From Verrucomicrobiales bacterium (lineage in GTDB: Bacteria > Verrucomicrobiota > Verrucomicrobiia > Verrucomicrobiales > V1-33), in the NCBI GenBank assembly GCA_028293125.1, contig JAQGPJ010000105.1, positions 124,001-188,000 on the forward strand: a DNA stretch of 64,000 nucleotides, given 5' to 3'. The notes under the pieces were generated by a model that was not told where the DNA came from, did no database searches, and saw only the letters and a program-made list of their open reading frames with translations. Positions 27,904 to 37,441 of the stretch are shown here, in pieces; within the stretch, counting starts at the first letter, position 1, and the number at the start of each line of letters is the position of its first letter. The position numbers and the translations under genes were made by a program.

Positions 27904-28210
27904 ATGAAAATCGGGTATGCGCGAGTCTCAACAGACAATCAAAATTTGGATCTTCAGCGCCATGCGCTGCAGGCGGCTGGGTGTGTTGGCAGAGTTTGAA
28001 AGGGCGTTAATTGCGGAACGTACCTGCGCGGGTATGGCCGCCGCGAAGCGGCGCGGTATTTACGTTGGCAGACCGAAAAAACTCACCTCTTACCAGCTTG
28101 CGCATGCCCACGATTTGATAATGGCAGGAGGCAGGTGGGCGGATGCGGCCGCTCTGGTAGGCGTCAATGTTTCCACCCTCCGGCGAGCCTTAAAATCCAT
28201 TGGATCGTAG
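27904..28210 (+). pseudogene. Serine recombinase (resolvase/invertase family) with internal deletion
   Basis: Starts as an intact resolvase, MKIGYARVSTDNQNLDLQR, including the nucleophilic serine in ARVST. After AAGC (about 27984) it jumps to another frame reading LAEFERALIAERT, then AKRRGIYVGRPKKL and an HTH (WADAAALVGVNVSTLRRAL). About 90 codons that should lie between, the rest of the catalytic domain, are missing. The junction therefore marks an internal deletion with a frame change. No active recombinase can be made. The stop is TAG. Confidence 0.88.
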
Positions 28211-28490
28211 AGTTAAGAACCCGCTCCACGAAGAGGGGATGCACGGGTGGTCCTTTCTTCCGGGTGATCATAGAAAAAGGAAAAAGCGTACGCTAAGGGG
28301 CTGCAAGACAGCCGCGTAGGATTTCACGCGTTTGGTAGTAAACTTCCCCGTAGTTTTCGAGTTTTTGGCCATTCGGAGCGTGTTCCTTCCACCATTTCCG
28401 GAAATGCGGCAGGAGCCGGGAATAGCCCGTTGCTCCCGACCCCTGCCTGTTCGGTTTCTTTGGTGAAGAAGAATTAACCAGCCGAAATTT
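28211..28490. other. Spacer with an unexplained open frame after the PEP-CTERM gene
   Basis: On the minus strand, directly after the PEP-CTERM stop and in the same frame, about 65 codons stay open. They include RLLPHFRKWWKEHAPNG and YGEVYYQTREILRGCLAAP before a stop near 28298. There is no ATG. It reads like a protein C-terminus but I do not recognise it; it may be a gene fragment left by rearrangement. Confidence 0.3.
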
Positions 28491-29105
28491 TCAAATCCGC
28501 CGTCGGCGCAAAAAGCCACCGGCAAGGCCCGCAGCGGCCAGCACGAAGCTTGATGACTCTGGAATCACACCTGCTACTATCGGGACGCGGGGTTCACTCT
28601 CGTAGGCAAACGACAGAATACTGCCCGTTGAAGTGTTGCCAAAAACAAACACTTCAACCCATCCATAGTGAATTCCGACCGCACTGGAAAACTGCACTCC
28701 CAAATAGGCCGTTTTATCTTCCCACAAGCCCAAACATCCGGCATCCCGGCAGGACAACAGTCCCGAATATCCCTCATTCCACCGATACAGGCTTTCTGTC
28801 GGAAATGAGATTCCTAGTATTTCCCCGGACAAGAAGGCGGCCGCAAAATGGTTCTGATTGGGCGGCACTGTCGGGATTCCGGCAATACCGCCACTTACAG
28901 TCGAGAAGCAAACCAAATCACTCCTTCCGGTTTGAAACGTCAGGTCTGCTATGCCGTCCGAATTCAAGTCGAGGTCTCTGTAAACATACTCAGTGGGATT
29001 TCCCAGCGTGATGTTTTCAATGTCCACGAAGACGACGGCTGCACTCAAGCGCTTCACTGCCCCGGCGAGTGTCAGAAATAAAGCAATGATGGAAATCGGT
29101 TTCAT
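28491..29105 (-). CDS. PEP-CTERM sorting-signal exported protein
   Basis: 204 residues. The signal peptide covers about 1-22 (IIALFLTLAGAV). A beta-rich middle contains DLDLNSDGIADLTFQTG, an FG-GAP-like calcium-loop motif, and YGWVEVFVFG. The C-terminus has a PEP-CTERM tripartite tail: IPESSSF (a PES variant of PEP), a hydrophobic segment (VLAAAGLAGGFL) and RRRR. Such proteins are processed by exosortase and often become part of extracellular matrix. No exosortase is in this window. It follows the broken subtilase on the same strand, separated by 156 AT-rich bases with a 13-base inverted repeat. Confidence 0.85.
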   Translation of the reverse strand: MKPISIIALFLTLAGAVKRLSAAVVFVDIENITLGNPTEYVYRDLDLNSDGIADLTFQTGRSDLVCFSTVSGGIAGIPTVPPNQNHFAAAFLSGEILGISFPTESLYRWNEGYSGLLSCRDAGCLGLWEDKTAYLGVQFSSAVGIHYGWVEVFVFGNTSTGSILSFAYESEPRVPIVAGVIPESSSFVLAAAGLAGGFLRRRRI

Positions 29106-29165
29106 GCCTCACCTGTAGCACGCATTAGTTCTAATTTATTACATTTTAAAGTCAACTCATTGATA

Positions 29166-29224
29166 ATAAAACGAGTTACGCGAATTACGCAGGAGTCGTT
29201 CAGGAAAGTCATAACTCGTTTTAT
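29166..29224. repeat. Perfect 13-base inverted repeat between subtilase and PEP-CTERM genes
   Basis: ATAAAACGAGTTA (29166-29178) and TAACTCGTTTTAT (29212-29224) mirror each other exactly around 33 bases. On the minus strand the downstream arm ends in a T-rich run, so it could terminate the subtilase transcript. The long loop also fits an operator pair or element ends. Confidence 0.6.
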
Positions 29225-29261
29225 ATTGAATGATTTATGGATTCGATGTAGTAAAGTATAA

Positions 29262-31889
29262 TTAGGGCAGTCGCTTAGCTCTCCAAAAACGTCTTCCTTC
29301 GCCTGTAGTATTGGACACATTCCCGATGGTTGTTGTTTTGGTGGCAACAAAATCACCGGTCAGGTCGGACCATGTTGTCAAATTGATGGAGGATTGCAGG
29401 CGATAAGTAGCCCCAACCACCGAGTTCCATGACACGCTATAGGTGTTGACCCCTGTTCTGGAGATGTCAGTGCAACGGAACTCCGGTTCCGCAGTGGTTT
29501 GAATTCCACTGATGATGATGGATACTGGCTGCGGAGCAGTTGCACCGGCGGCGTTTTTCAGAGTGCCCTTGTGAGTCACGCGCACCGTGAAGCTTTGTCC
29601 GGCAGTTGGCGAGGCTACATAGACTTGTTCCACGTTGTCCCGGTCATTGTCGCCGGAATTAGTGGCGCTGCTCGCCGGTGAAGCCGGATTCAGCTTCCAA
29701 GGGAAATGCGTTGTGCCGCCGGTGATGAGTCGCAAATCCAAATCGTTTACGAGAGCCGCCGTGTTCGCATCCACCGCCTTAGCCGGGACGGTTCCTGCTG
29801 GATCCGTCCAACAAATTGTCACCTTGAGCGGCCCTCCCCCCGCAGCACGCACCGGAAACTCGATGAAGTCGCTGTTGCTCAGAACTGTTTGTTTAATGTT
29901 GCAAAGTGCGGTTCCACTCGCGCCGTGAAGAGTAATTAGCGCTTCGGCGCTTTTCGTGTTCATCAGGCCCCAGCCGTATCCCTAATCAGGCCCGGCAGCG
30001 GGGCCAGCTTCATCCGCCGTGTGAGTCGCAAGACCCTTAAGCGTCGCGGCTCGAAATGGTGCAGTTGCTCCGACAACATTTTTGTAATGCTGCACCAACA
30101 AGTCGAGTGAACCGGTCACCGATGGAGCGGCCATGCTCGTTCCTGAAATGCTCGTGTATCGATAACCACCGATGGTATCGATGGTCGTGCCGGGGTTGGC
30201 TGATGTGTTGTCCCACGCTGAGTAAAGCCCAACCCCATTGGCCGCAATGTCGGGTTTGACTCGGCCGTCATCGGGTGGCCCGAAGCTGCTGAAATCCGCC
30301 GCAGCTACTCCAAGTGCTGAAGTCCATCCGCCTACGATGTCGCCCACGGCAGCCACCGTCATCGTGTTTTTTGCCACGCCCTGATGCTTTAGCAAATCGT
30401 AACCAACTCCCGCCCCATCAACCGGACGTGTTACGCCGGTAGTCCAGATGTAGGACGTCCCGTTGTAGGCATAATGGTTCACCGGTTGCGCGGCAGGGCC
30501 GTTTTCAACACTTGCCGCTTTTCGCTCATTGCCCGCCGCCCAGACCATCAGATAATTGGGTGCGTTATAGGCAAGGATGTCCGAACTTTTGCTCTCATTG
30601 CTGTAGAAGGCAAACAGATAGTCTTCTGTTCCACTGATTGTTGTGTCGCCATACCACGCCCAGTAGGTTATCCCGCCAGCAGTAATCGTATCCCACCCTT
30701 GCTTGAATCCGTAACTGTGATTGGACAGCCGCAGGCTGTCCGTGCTGGCCGCCGTCGTCATCTCTGACAGGTCATTCGTCCAATCGTAGGCATTGAGCAG
30801 TGCTGCGCTGGCCATCCCTTTGGCGGAGGCCACAATGCCTTTGGCCATCATGGTTCCCGAAACGTGTGTTGGGTGAAACTGAACCCCGAGCGCGCTTGTG
30901 CCGTCTTTGTCGGTGATGCGCTGGCCACCATTTGCGAACTCGTTGTGGGGCATCAGCACGTCGCCGCCGTCCCACACCCCAATAGTTGTCCCGGAACCAT
31001 CAAGGCTCAGCCCGATTGAGCCTCCGGAGCGAACCTCATCCGTGGAAATCGTGTCGGCGGAAACAGTGTTGTTGGTGCTGTAAAATCTAGGGATTCCGTC
31101 CACTACATCCACTAAAGATGAAACACGGCCATCAGCTTCCAGCACGTGCTTGTCGATGTTGGTGCGCTGCGCGAACGCATCCGCCCGCTGTGTCTTGGCT
31201 GCATCGATGGCCACGTTATCCACGGCCAGAGTTGCAAGCTTTTGCTGCCCCTCCCCTTCCACGGTTTCCAACGTTGCCGGAGTTCCATGCTCCGTCGTGA
31301 GCGGCGGAATGATGAGCGGGGCCAGTTCCTCCCGCCGCTTGAAAGCCAATACCACCGCTTCCTTTTCCGCCGCGATGGCCTGCCGCCTCCCTTCCCTGAC
31401 CTGCGCGATTTGCTGCTCCTCGGTGAGAAACGGCTCCGCGAACGTGGCGTCGCGATTTACTAACATTTCATCATAATCGCTCATACCGTCGCCGTCCGTG
31501 TCCTTCGTTTTGTCATTCGGGTCGAACTTGTAATTTTGGTCGCGGGATTTCCAAATGGAAACCTCCAGATCATCCCAGCCGTCCGGGTCGCGCTGGAGTA
31601 ATTGGAGCTTCGATTCCCTCATGTTTTTGATATACGCCTCCATTTCGGCATCCGTAGGGAGCACCACTGGATCCTCCGGCTTCGGAAGATGCGCCACAGC
31701 GGCTTCTGCCAGCTTGGCAGATTCCAGCGGGGATTGAGCGGAGGCCTTGGACACGAACGCTGCCAATCCGGTGAGGGCCAGAATGAGGATGGGGTGCTTT
31801 TTAAGAAAACAACCCACTTTGCCGGAAACAGCGGGAAATGCTCGGGAAATGCGGCCTGTTTGTGGTAGCTGGGGATGCGGCAGGTTCAT
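29262..31889 (-). pseudogene. Subtilisin-like (S8) secreted protease interrupted by one in-frame TAG
   Basis: 876 codons read in one frame with one internal TAG at 29982-29984, in GPD-stop-GYGWGLMN. Related subtilases read Tyr at this place, so TAT/TAC to TAG explains it. The 635 residues before the stop hold a membrane or signal segment (ILILALTGLAAFVSKASA), a DTDGDGMSDYDE calcium motif, and the S8 triad: Asp in GVWDGGD, His in HPTHVSGTM, Ser in GTSMAAPSV. After the stop come the rest of the catalytic edge and a jelly-roll C-terminal part. If termination occurs, the triad remains but the fold lacks its last strand and tail. Confidence 0.88.
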
Positions 31890-32549
31890 GGGGTGGCGTT
31901 GCTGGGGTGGCGTTGCTGGGTTGTCCGCTGGAAGGCGGAGGATTTTCTCGTGAAACGGAAAATATTTTTACTTCAAGACTGACGGTTCAGCCCTTCCCCA
32001 GCCTCCCCACATCGCCCTCCACCAGCCAATTTCCCAGCCCTGTCTTTGGAAACATCAGCACCGGTCGCGGACAGATCTCCGCTCTGGCCGACGAAGCCAA
32101 TCCCTCTTGCTGCCATAAGTCGTTTATCGTAAGGAACATACCAAAAGCACATCGAAACGCCTAGTTTCAGCGAGGAAAAACCACGGCGGAAAGAGGAACA
32201 GGCGAACTCCATGAAGCTGTGCCTCTGTATGATAGCGCAACTCAAAAAGCGAGAGGAAAATCACATCCCCGAACGAATTCCGTTATTCCGAGGCCAGAAG
32301 AAAGCGATAATCCGTCCGCCGATAAAATGGCCGCAGTGGGAATAAGGGACCGACACAATAATCATTATTGTGCTGGCTGAGATAGGTGGGGCGAGGCCGA
32401 GCACCGCTCTTGGCGTGCGATTTATTCCGTCTTCTGTGATCCCTCATGTAACCGCCCGAATATGCTAAATTTTCAGCAACTCAAAACTTGCGGGCCGGGC
32501 CTCCTGCGGCCACATTGAGTCCCTTCCGCTTCCATTCCGTTCCCCATTT
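31890..32549. other. Intergenic stretch, no gene supported
   Basis: About 660 bases between divergent genes. A 44-codon plus-strand frame from the ATG near 32210 (starting MKLCLCMIAQLKKREENHIP) is the only one with a protein-like look, and it has no ribosome site. The stretch also holds the palindrome at 32354-32372. The right-hand end of the decaying island probably lies here. Confidence 0.4.
32354..32372. repeat. 19-base palindrome CACAATAATCATTATTGTG
   Basis: Nine-base arms CACAATAAT and ATTATTGTG mirror exactly around a single central C. It lies about 180 bases before the ATG at 32550. Its size and symmetry suit a dimeric repressor operator such as a Fur-family site, but no regulator can be assigned. 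Confidence 0.5.
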
Positions 32550-34187
32550 ATGGCTGTGAAACAAATCTACTGGCTTGTCCCCGCTCTGGGCATCACCTAC
32601 GCCGCAGGATGGTTTTCCCACTGGCCACCGGCTGTGGAGACCGTGAGGAATCAGAAACTCACCATGGTGACGGCCACGCCACCGGGCGGCGGCATGACCG
32701 CCGGAGCCGCCTCCGCCGCAGGCCCGGCGTATCCGGATCAGCCGCGCGAAATCCTTCCCCTCACCTCCCTGGCGGAGATTCTGGAACTGCTGGGGGGGCT
32801 CAAGGACGGACCTGATGAGCTGGCCATGATCGACGCGGCGGACCTGCTGCCCCGGCTGATGGTCACCGATGGAGCCACCATCCGGCGACTGCTGGGGGAA
32901 GCGGTCAGCAGTCCGGAGCTGGCGGGGGATTCCGAATTGCACTCCCTGGTGGCGGGAGGACTGCTGTTCCGCGGGATGATGCTCCATCCCGAGGAGACCG
33001 CCGCCTTTGTCCTGTCAAATACGGACAAGTTGAAAGGCATGGAGGATGCGACCCCCTTTATCGTGGCCTGGGCGGCAAAATCCAATGCCGGCGCCGCCGA
33101 ACGGCTCCTGGCCATGATGCCGGAGGAAAGCCGGGATGAGACAGGGGAACTTCTTCAGAAACTGAAAATGAACGCGGATCCCGCCGCCGCTCTCCGCGCT
33201 CCATCGGCCTTTGAGAACCTCGATTCCTCCGAAATCCACAAACTGGCCATCCGGTGGATGCGGAGCGATGCCCCCGCTCTGCTGGCATGGCGGGCGGCCC
33301 TGCCGGAAGGGGACGGGCGCAACGCCGTGGACAGCGCCATTGTGGATTCAGTGCTCAGGCAGAACCTCGACCCCGCCGCAGCGGAATCCCGTCTGGGTGT
33401 GCTGCCGGCGGAGCTGGCGGCCCAGGGACGGCTGAGACTTTTATCACAGGATATCTCCGCAGCCATCGCCAAAAAGGAAGGCGATCCGGACTCCGCGGCG
33501 CTGAATCCGGCGGAGTACGCCCCCCGGCTGACCCAGCTGCTGGCTCAGGCCTCCGGCAGCCAGGGCCCAGCCTCCTCCGAGGCCCAGGCCGCGGCCCAGT
33601 CGTTAAGCAATGCTTACCGGCAGGAGGGGAAATTCGCTGAAGGAGCCGCCTGGAGTGCCACTCTGCCCGAGGGGGAAATGCGTGAAAGAGCGGTCGGAGG
33701 ACTGATTGGCCCATGGGTGGACAAAGATTCCGCAGCGGCATCCGCGTGGATTGACAGCCTGCCGGCCGGGAGCCTGCGGGATATGGCGGCCGGGAAGCTG
33801 ATTGAGAGAATCCAGACGGATGATCCCGTGAACGCCCTCGTCTGGGCGCGGGCCTTGTCGGATGAATCAAAACGCCGGGACAGTGTCAGCGAAATCTACC
33901 GGTCTTGGTTCGCCTTTGATCCCATCGCCGCCAGTCAGGCGGTGCAGAGCCTGCCAGCCGCCGATCAGCAGTTGCTGCATGTCAAAAAGGCGGAGGATGA
34001 ACAACCTCAGCGGACAGTTGTCGTTGAGGAAAGGACGGCGGTGAGGGAGACAGGTGGAGCGCCTCCGGCCAGCGATACAAAAAAGGAGCAGCATCCAATA
34101 CCAGCACAGCCAGTTCCTGTTGAGGAGAATGGGTCAGTGGAGGAACCGGATCCGTCACCCCCGGCCGAGGAACCGAAGGAGGAGTGA
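32550..34187 (+). CDS. Membrane-anchored protein with degenerate W/LP repeats
   Basis: 545 residues. An N-terminal membrane segment ([17 protein letters not shown]) would tether a large soluble part. That part contains imperfect ~35-residue alpha-helical repeats with the consensus A..W...LP.G..R..A ([56 protein letters not shown]). The pattern resembles HEAT- or Sel1-like helical scaffolds that are frequent in Verrucomicrobia. The last 80 residues are Pro/Glu-rich and probably disordered. A scaffold or protein-interaction role is inferred; no enzyme motif is present. Its 3' end comes within 100 bases of the sulfatase remnant. Confidence 0.7.
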   Translation: MAVKQIYWLVPALGITYAAGWFSHWPPAVETVRNQKLTMVTATPPGGGMTAGAASAAGPAYPDQPREILPLTSLAEILELLGGLKDGPDELAMIDAADLLPRLMVTDGATIRRLLGEAVSSPELAGDSELHSLVAGGLLFRGMMLHPEETAAFVLSNTDKLKGMEDATPFIVAWAAKSNAGAAERLLAMMPEESRDETGELLQKLKMNADPAAALRAPSAFENLDSSEIHKLAIRWMRSDAPALLAWRAALPEGDGRNAVDSAIVDSVLRQNLDPAAAESRLGVLPAELAAQGRLRLLSQDISAAIAKKEGDPDSAALNPAEYAPRLTQLLAQASGSQGPASSEAQAAAQSLSNAYRQEGKFAEGAAWSATLPEGEMRERAVGGLIGPWVDKDSAAASAWIDSLPAGSLRDMAAGKLIERIQTDDPVNALVWARALSDESKRRDSVSEIYRSWFAFDPIAASQAVQSLPAADQQLLHVKKAEDEQPQRTVVVEERTAVRETGGAPPASDTKKEQHPIPAQPVPVEENGSVEEPDPSPPAEEPKEE

Positions 34188-34285
34188 CCGGCTTTTGTCT
34201 CAATGACAGGGGGCGGCCATGCATCCCTGATCGGGAGCACTGCTTTTTTCATGTGGCCCATTGCTATAAACCTGATTTTTGAGGG

Positions 34286-34555
34286 ACAGGAGCGGGAGGG
34301 GGCGCACACCGTGCAACCGGCGTAGAATTGGGTGAACCGCGTGCCCTCCGCCGCCAGCCGGTCCAGATGCGGAGTCCGGATTTTCCTCTGACCATAGGAG
34401 CCCAGCTCCCGGTAACCCGGATCATCCGCCGGAATCAGGATGATATTGGGACGGTCTCCGGCCCGGACCGTGCCAATAGAGACAGGAGAAAAAAACGCCG
34501 CTGCCAAGGCAGCCAGCAGCAGCATGATCCGGCTCAGGAGGACACGGGATTTCAT
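34286..34555 (-). pseudogene. Sulfatase N-terminal fragment
   Basis: About 90 codons of a secreted sulfatase: signal peptide ([15 protein letters not shown]), [41 protein letters not shown], and the active-site motif CAPSR (the cysteine is normally converted to formylglycine). The text then breaks off; intact family members continue for 350 or more residues. The open frame runs on to 34007 with unrelated sequence antisense to the neighbouring gene. A truncated gene, probably a deletion endpoint. DDPGY replaces the usual DDLGY, in line with decay. Confidence 0.82.
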
Positions 34556-34807
34556 CCCGTTTGTTCCACCGCCGCCGATGGGGCAATGGGCACCGGCCCC
34601 GTGTTCCCGGCGGCTTGCCGGACGCTGTTTTCCCCCGTCCGGAAATCCACGGCCACCGTTCCACTCTCCGCTCCCTGTGTCCTGCCGCCGGTTCCCGATT
34701 TGGATATTGAATTTTCCTTTTCCCGCCCGCGTGGCATTGGTTAATAGCCGGGATCCGCAGCCGCCGGCCCGCAGCCCCACCGCCTTTTTTTCGGAACTTT
34801 CAAAGCC

Positions 34808-37441
34808 ATGCCCCTCCCGGAAACTCCCCCACCCGCTGATGACAGCCGGAATCCAGCGTCGAAAGTTTCGGACCGCGCCGCTTTGGAGGCGGCTCTCGCC
34901 GGAGCGGCGGGCCTGCTGGCGGGAAGACTGCTGCTGGGCAAGGGAGCCGGCTTGGCGGCGGGAGGAGCCGTGATCGCCGCCCGGCTGATCATGGACTGGC
35001 AAAAGAGCAAACGCGCCAGCCGGGAGACTTCCCCGACGGGAGACCAGGAGGCCGCAAAGGAGACGGACAAGATGCAAACCCCGCCGGCTGTCCCTGTGCC
35101 CGCTGAGCAATCCTCCACCAGGGAAACCGCAGCGCCGGAGGTTCCCGCAATCACTACGGAGTCCGGGGTCACCGAAAAGCCCGTGGAAAGTGCGCACTCC
35201 GGGGATTCCTATGTGCCTGTCCCCGGGGAAGCGGACTTCCGGGACACGGAACCCTCCGAGGATGAGCCCTTCGTTCTCCTGGAGGATTCCAGCAGCGGGA
35301 CCAAGGGGGATAATGACAAGGAAAAAGAGATGGAGAGGGAGATGGACACGGCGGAAATGGAACCGGCTCCGCCCTCCCCTGCGCCGTGGATTGATGGAAT
35401 CATTCCCGAGGCTCCGCAGGACAAGCCCAGTCCGCTTTTTGAGGAAAACACCGCTGGTGAAAACCCCGTTTTTGCTGACATTTTCCAGGAAACCGCCGGT
35501 CCGCCCGGGGAATGGAAACCGGAACCGGAATCCGCGCTGCCTGCCGCCACACCGGATGGATACACGGCATCCACACCGCTGCCACCTTTCCCGGTCACAA
35601 GTCTGGAATTGGAATCGGAACCGGAACCTGAGACGCTGCTCTCCGCCCCTCCCCGGCCGGCGGACAGCTTCAGCGGCATCGCCGAATTTCCTCTGCTGCC
35701 CAACCCTGAATCCTTCAATGGGGAGGAAGCCACTGCTGACGAAAAACCCGCCCGCCCTCCGGAACCTGTCATTACGGGATTTCCCGTCCTCAGCGAAGAC
35801 AGTGAGTCCGCAGCACCGGAAGCGACTTCGGCACCTGCCCCGGTCACGCCTTCAGCATCCCCTGCCCCATCCCTGCCTGCCTTCCCGGAAGTGGCATCGC
35901 CGGCTGAATGCACGGAAACCGGCGATTCCATCACGCCCCTGTCGGAGTCCGTCAAAACAGAGCCCCAGGACCCTCCGGCATCGGAAATCCATGCCAGTCC
36001 AGACGCCGGGACAGTGGCGGGAATAATGTCTTTTCCGGAAACCTCCCCGGCAGTGGATAAGGTTCCTGATTCCGCCGCGCCGGCTTCGGCATCCTCATCC
36101 TCATCCGCGCCGGCACCGGAGGAAAAAGGGCCCGGGGAAAATACTCCAACCGGATTATCCATCGGGAAGCCGGAGGGCGGGGACAAGGATGAGGAGAATT
36201 CCGCTCCAGCTGAAGAGAATTTCCTGACAGAATCCAGCGAACCAGGCCCGTCTGAGCCGACTGCGGATTCACTGCCTGAACCTTCCAATGCTCCAGCTTC
36301 GGCCAGCGGATTCGACACTCCGGATCCGCTTTCCGTTTTTGAGGACGAATTGCCTGAACCGGCACCAGCCTCTATCTCCGGGCCTCTGCTTTCATCCACG
36401 CCGCTTCCCTCTCCCATCTCCATCACCGCCGCCCCATCGCCGGTTTCTGAAAACACTGAAGCTGAAGGGGCTGCTCCGGAGACTCCGGACACCGCTCCGG
36501 CGTCCCCCTCACCCCTGCCCGCCCCGGAGACTCGCACCCGTTTTATCAGGCGGGAGGACGTGGAGGAATTCCAAGCGAAAACCGAATTCAGTCCCGCAGC
36601 CCAGGGCCAAAGTGAAGCGGATGAGGATCAGCCCCCGCCTCAACCACTGGCACTGCCGGCAGAGTCGGTGACTCCTGGGCGCTCAAGCATTCCGGCACCA
36701 ACTCCTGAAACTTTCCCCTCCTCAGCAACTCCGATCACAGCGGTCACGGGCATCCTTTCCCATCCTCCGCAGCCCGCTGCGGATGAACCAGCGATCGGGT
36801 TTGCACGGCCCTCCGTCATTGCCAACGCCCCGGCAATCGCCCCCCACCCGTTTCCATGCCGGCCACGCCCGGAAAAGCCAGGACCATTGCCGGGCCCGTC
36901 CGGCAGTCATACACCGCTCCGGCCGTTGTCCCTTCCAAGACAGCCTGCCGAGGGGAATCCCCTGGCTGCCGCGTCCGCATCCGCATCCGCACCCACATCC
37001 AGTGCCAGTGTCAAAACCCCGGTGCAGCCCGCCCCAGCTCCTCAGGCTGCCGGTCCCGGGCCGGGCATGGCGGTCAGGGAGCCACAGCAAAACCCGAGCC
37101 TTCCTGCCCAAGAGGAGAAGGAGAAGGAAACCTTTATTGCCTCCTGCATCACCACGCTGTGCTCCACGCCCGCCGGGCGTTTCACCATTATCCTGATCGT
37201 GGCGGCTGTGGCGGCTCTCGCGGTGCTGGTCGTGAAGCAGATTCAGAAGTCCACCACTCCGGCACGGGCGGGAATGGGCTATGCCGACTCCCTCAGCGTC
37301 AGGGTGGCGGCCAGCAGAATATCGCGCGCGGGCATATGGGGATGGGCCAGCCGCTCCAGCATGGCGTGCATGGCGGTGACCCCGATTTCCCGGCAGGGCT
37401 GGCGGACGGTTGTCAGCGGCACCGGCAGCAGCTCGGCGTAG
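34808..37441 (+). CDS. 877-residue Pro/Glu/Ala/Ser-rich protein with terminal membrane segments
   Basis: Near the N-terminus (residues 25-62) is a glycine-zipper-like hydrophobic pair of segments ([33 protein letters not shown]). Then follow about 720 residues of acidic, Pro/Ser/Ala-rich low-complexity text with no domain I recognise. A single membrane helix comes near residue 800 ([19 protein letters not shown]). The last ~55 residues run antisense over the 3' end of the convergent regulator gene (163-base overlap) and look unlike protein; the true end may have been lost by rearrangement. The protein could span the periplasm or bridge two membranes, like Pro-rich TonB or spacer proteins (inference). 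Confidence 0.65.
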   Translation: MPLPETPPPADDSRNPASKVSDRAALEAALAGAAGLLAGRLLLGKGAGLAAGGAVIAARLIMDWQKSKRASRETSPTGDQEAAKETDKMQTPPAVPVPAEQSSTRETAAPEVPAITTESGVTEKPVESAHSGDSYVPVPGEADFRDTEPSEDEPFVLLEDSSSGTKGDNDKEKEMEREMDTAEMEPAPPSPAPWIDGIIPEAPQDKPSPLFEENTAGENPVFADIFQETAGPPGEWKPEPESALPAATPDGYTASTPLPPFPVTSLELESEPEPETLLSAPPRPADSFSGIAEFPLLPNPESFNGEEATADEKPARPPEPVITGFPVLSEDSESAAPEATSAPAPVTPSASPAPSLPAFPEVASPAECTETGDSITPLSESVKTEPQDPPASEIHASPDAGTVAGIMSFPETSPAVDKVPDSAAPASASSSSSAPAPEEKGPGENTPTGLSIGKPEGGDKDEENSAPAEENFLTESSEPGPSEPTADSLPEPSNAPASASGFDTPDPLSVFEDELPEPAPASISGPLLSSTPLPSPISITAAPSPVSENTEAEGAAPETPDTAPASPSPLPAPETRTRFIRREDVEEFQAKTEFSPAAQGQSEADEDQPPPQPLALPAESVTPGRSSIPAPTPETFPSSATPITAVTGILSHPPQPAADEPAIGFARPSVIANAPAIAPHPFPCRPRPEKPGPLPGPSGSHTPLRPLSLPRQPAEGNPLAAASASASAPTSSASVKTPVQPAPAPQAAGPGPGMAVREPQQNPSLPAQEEKEKETFIASCITTLCSTPAGRFTIILIVAAVAALAVLVVKQIQKSTTPARAGMGYADSLSVRVAASRISRAGIWGWASRSSMACMAVTPISRQGWRTVVSGTGSSSA

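Noticed and set aside
32306-32314. GATAATCCG, also present inside the dif-like site at 26571-26579
   Set aside because: A 9-mer is expected about once by chance in 64 kb of both strands, and the surrounding bases do not extend the match, so it is not accepted as a second recombination site.
32210-32344. 44-codon plus-strand frame with a basic, protein-like sequence
   Set aside because: No ribosome site, no relative recognised, and the length is within chance for this region.
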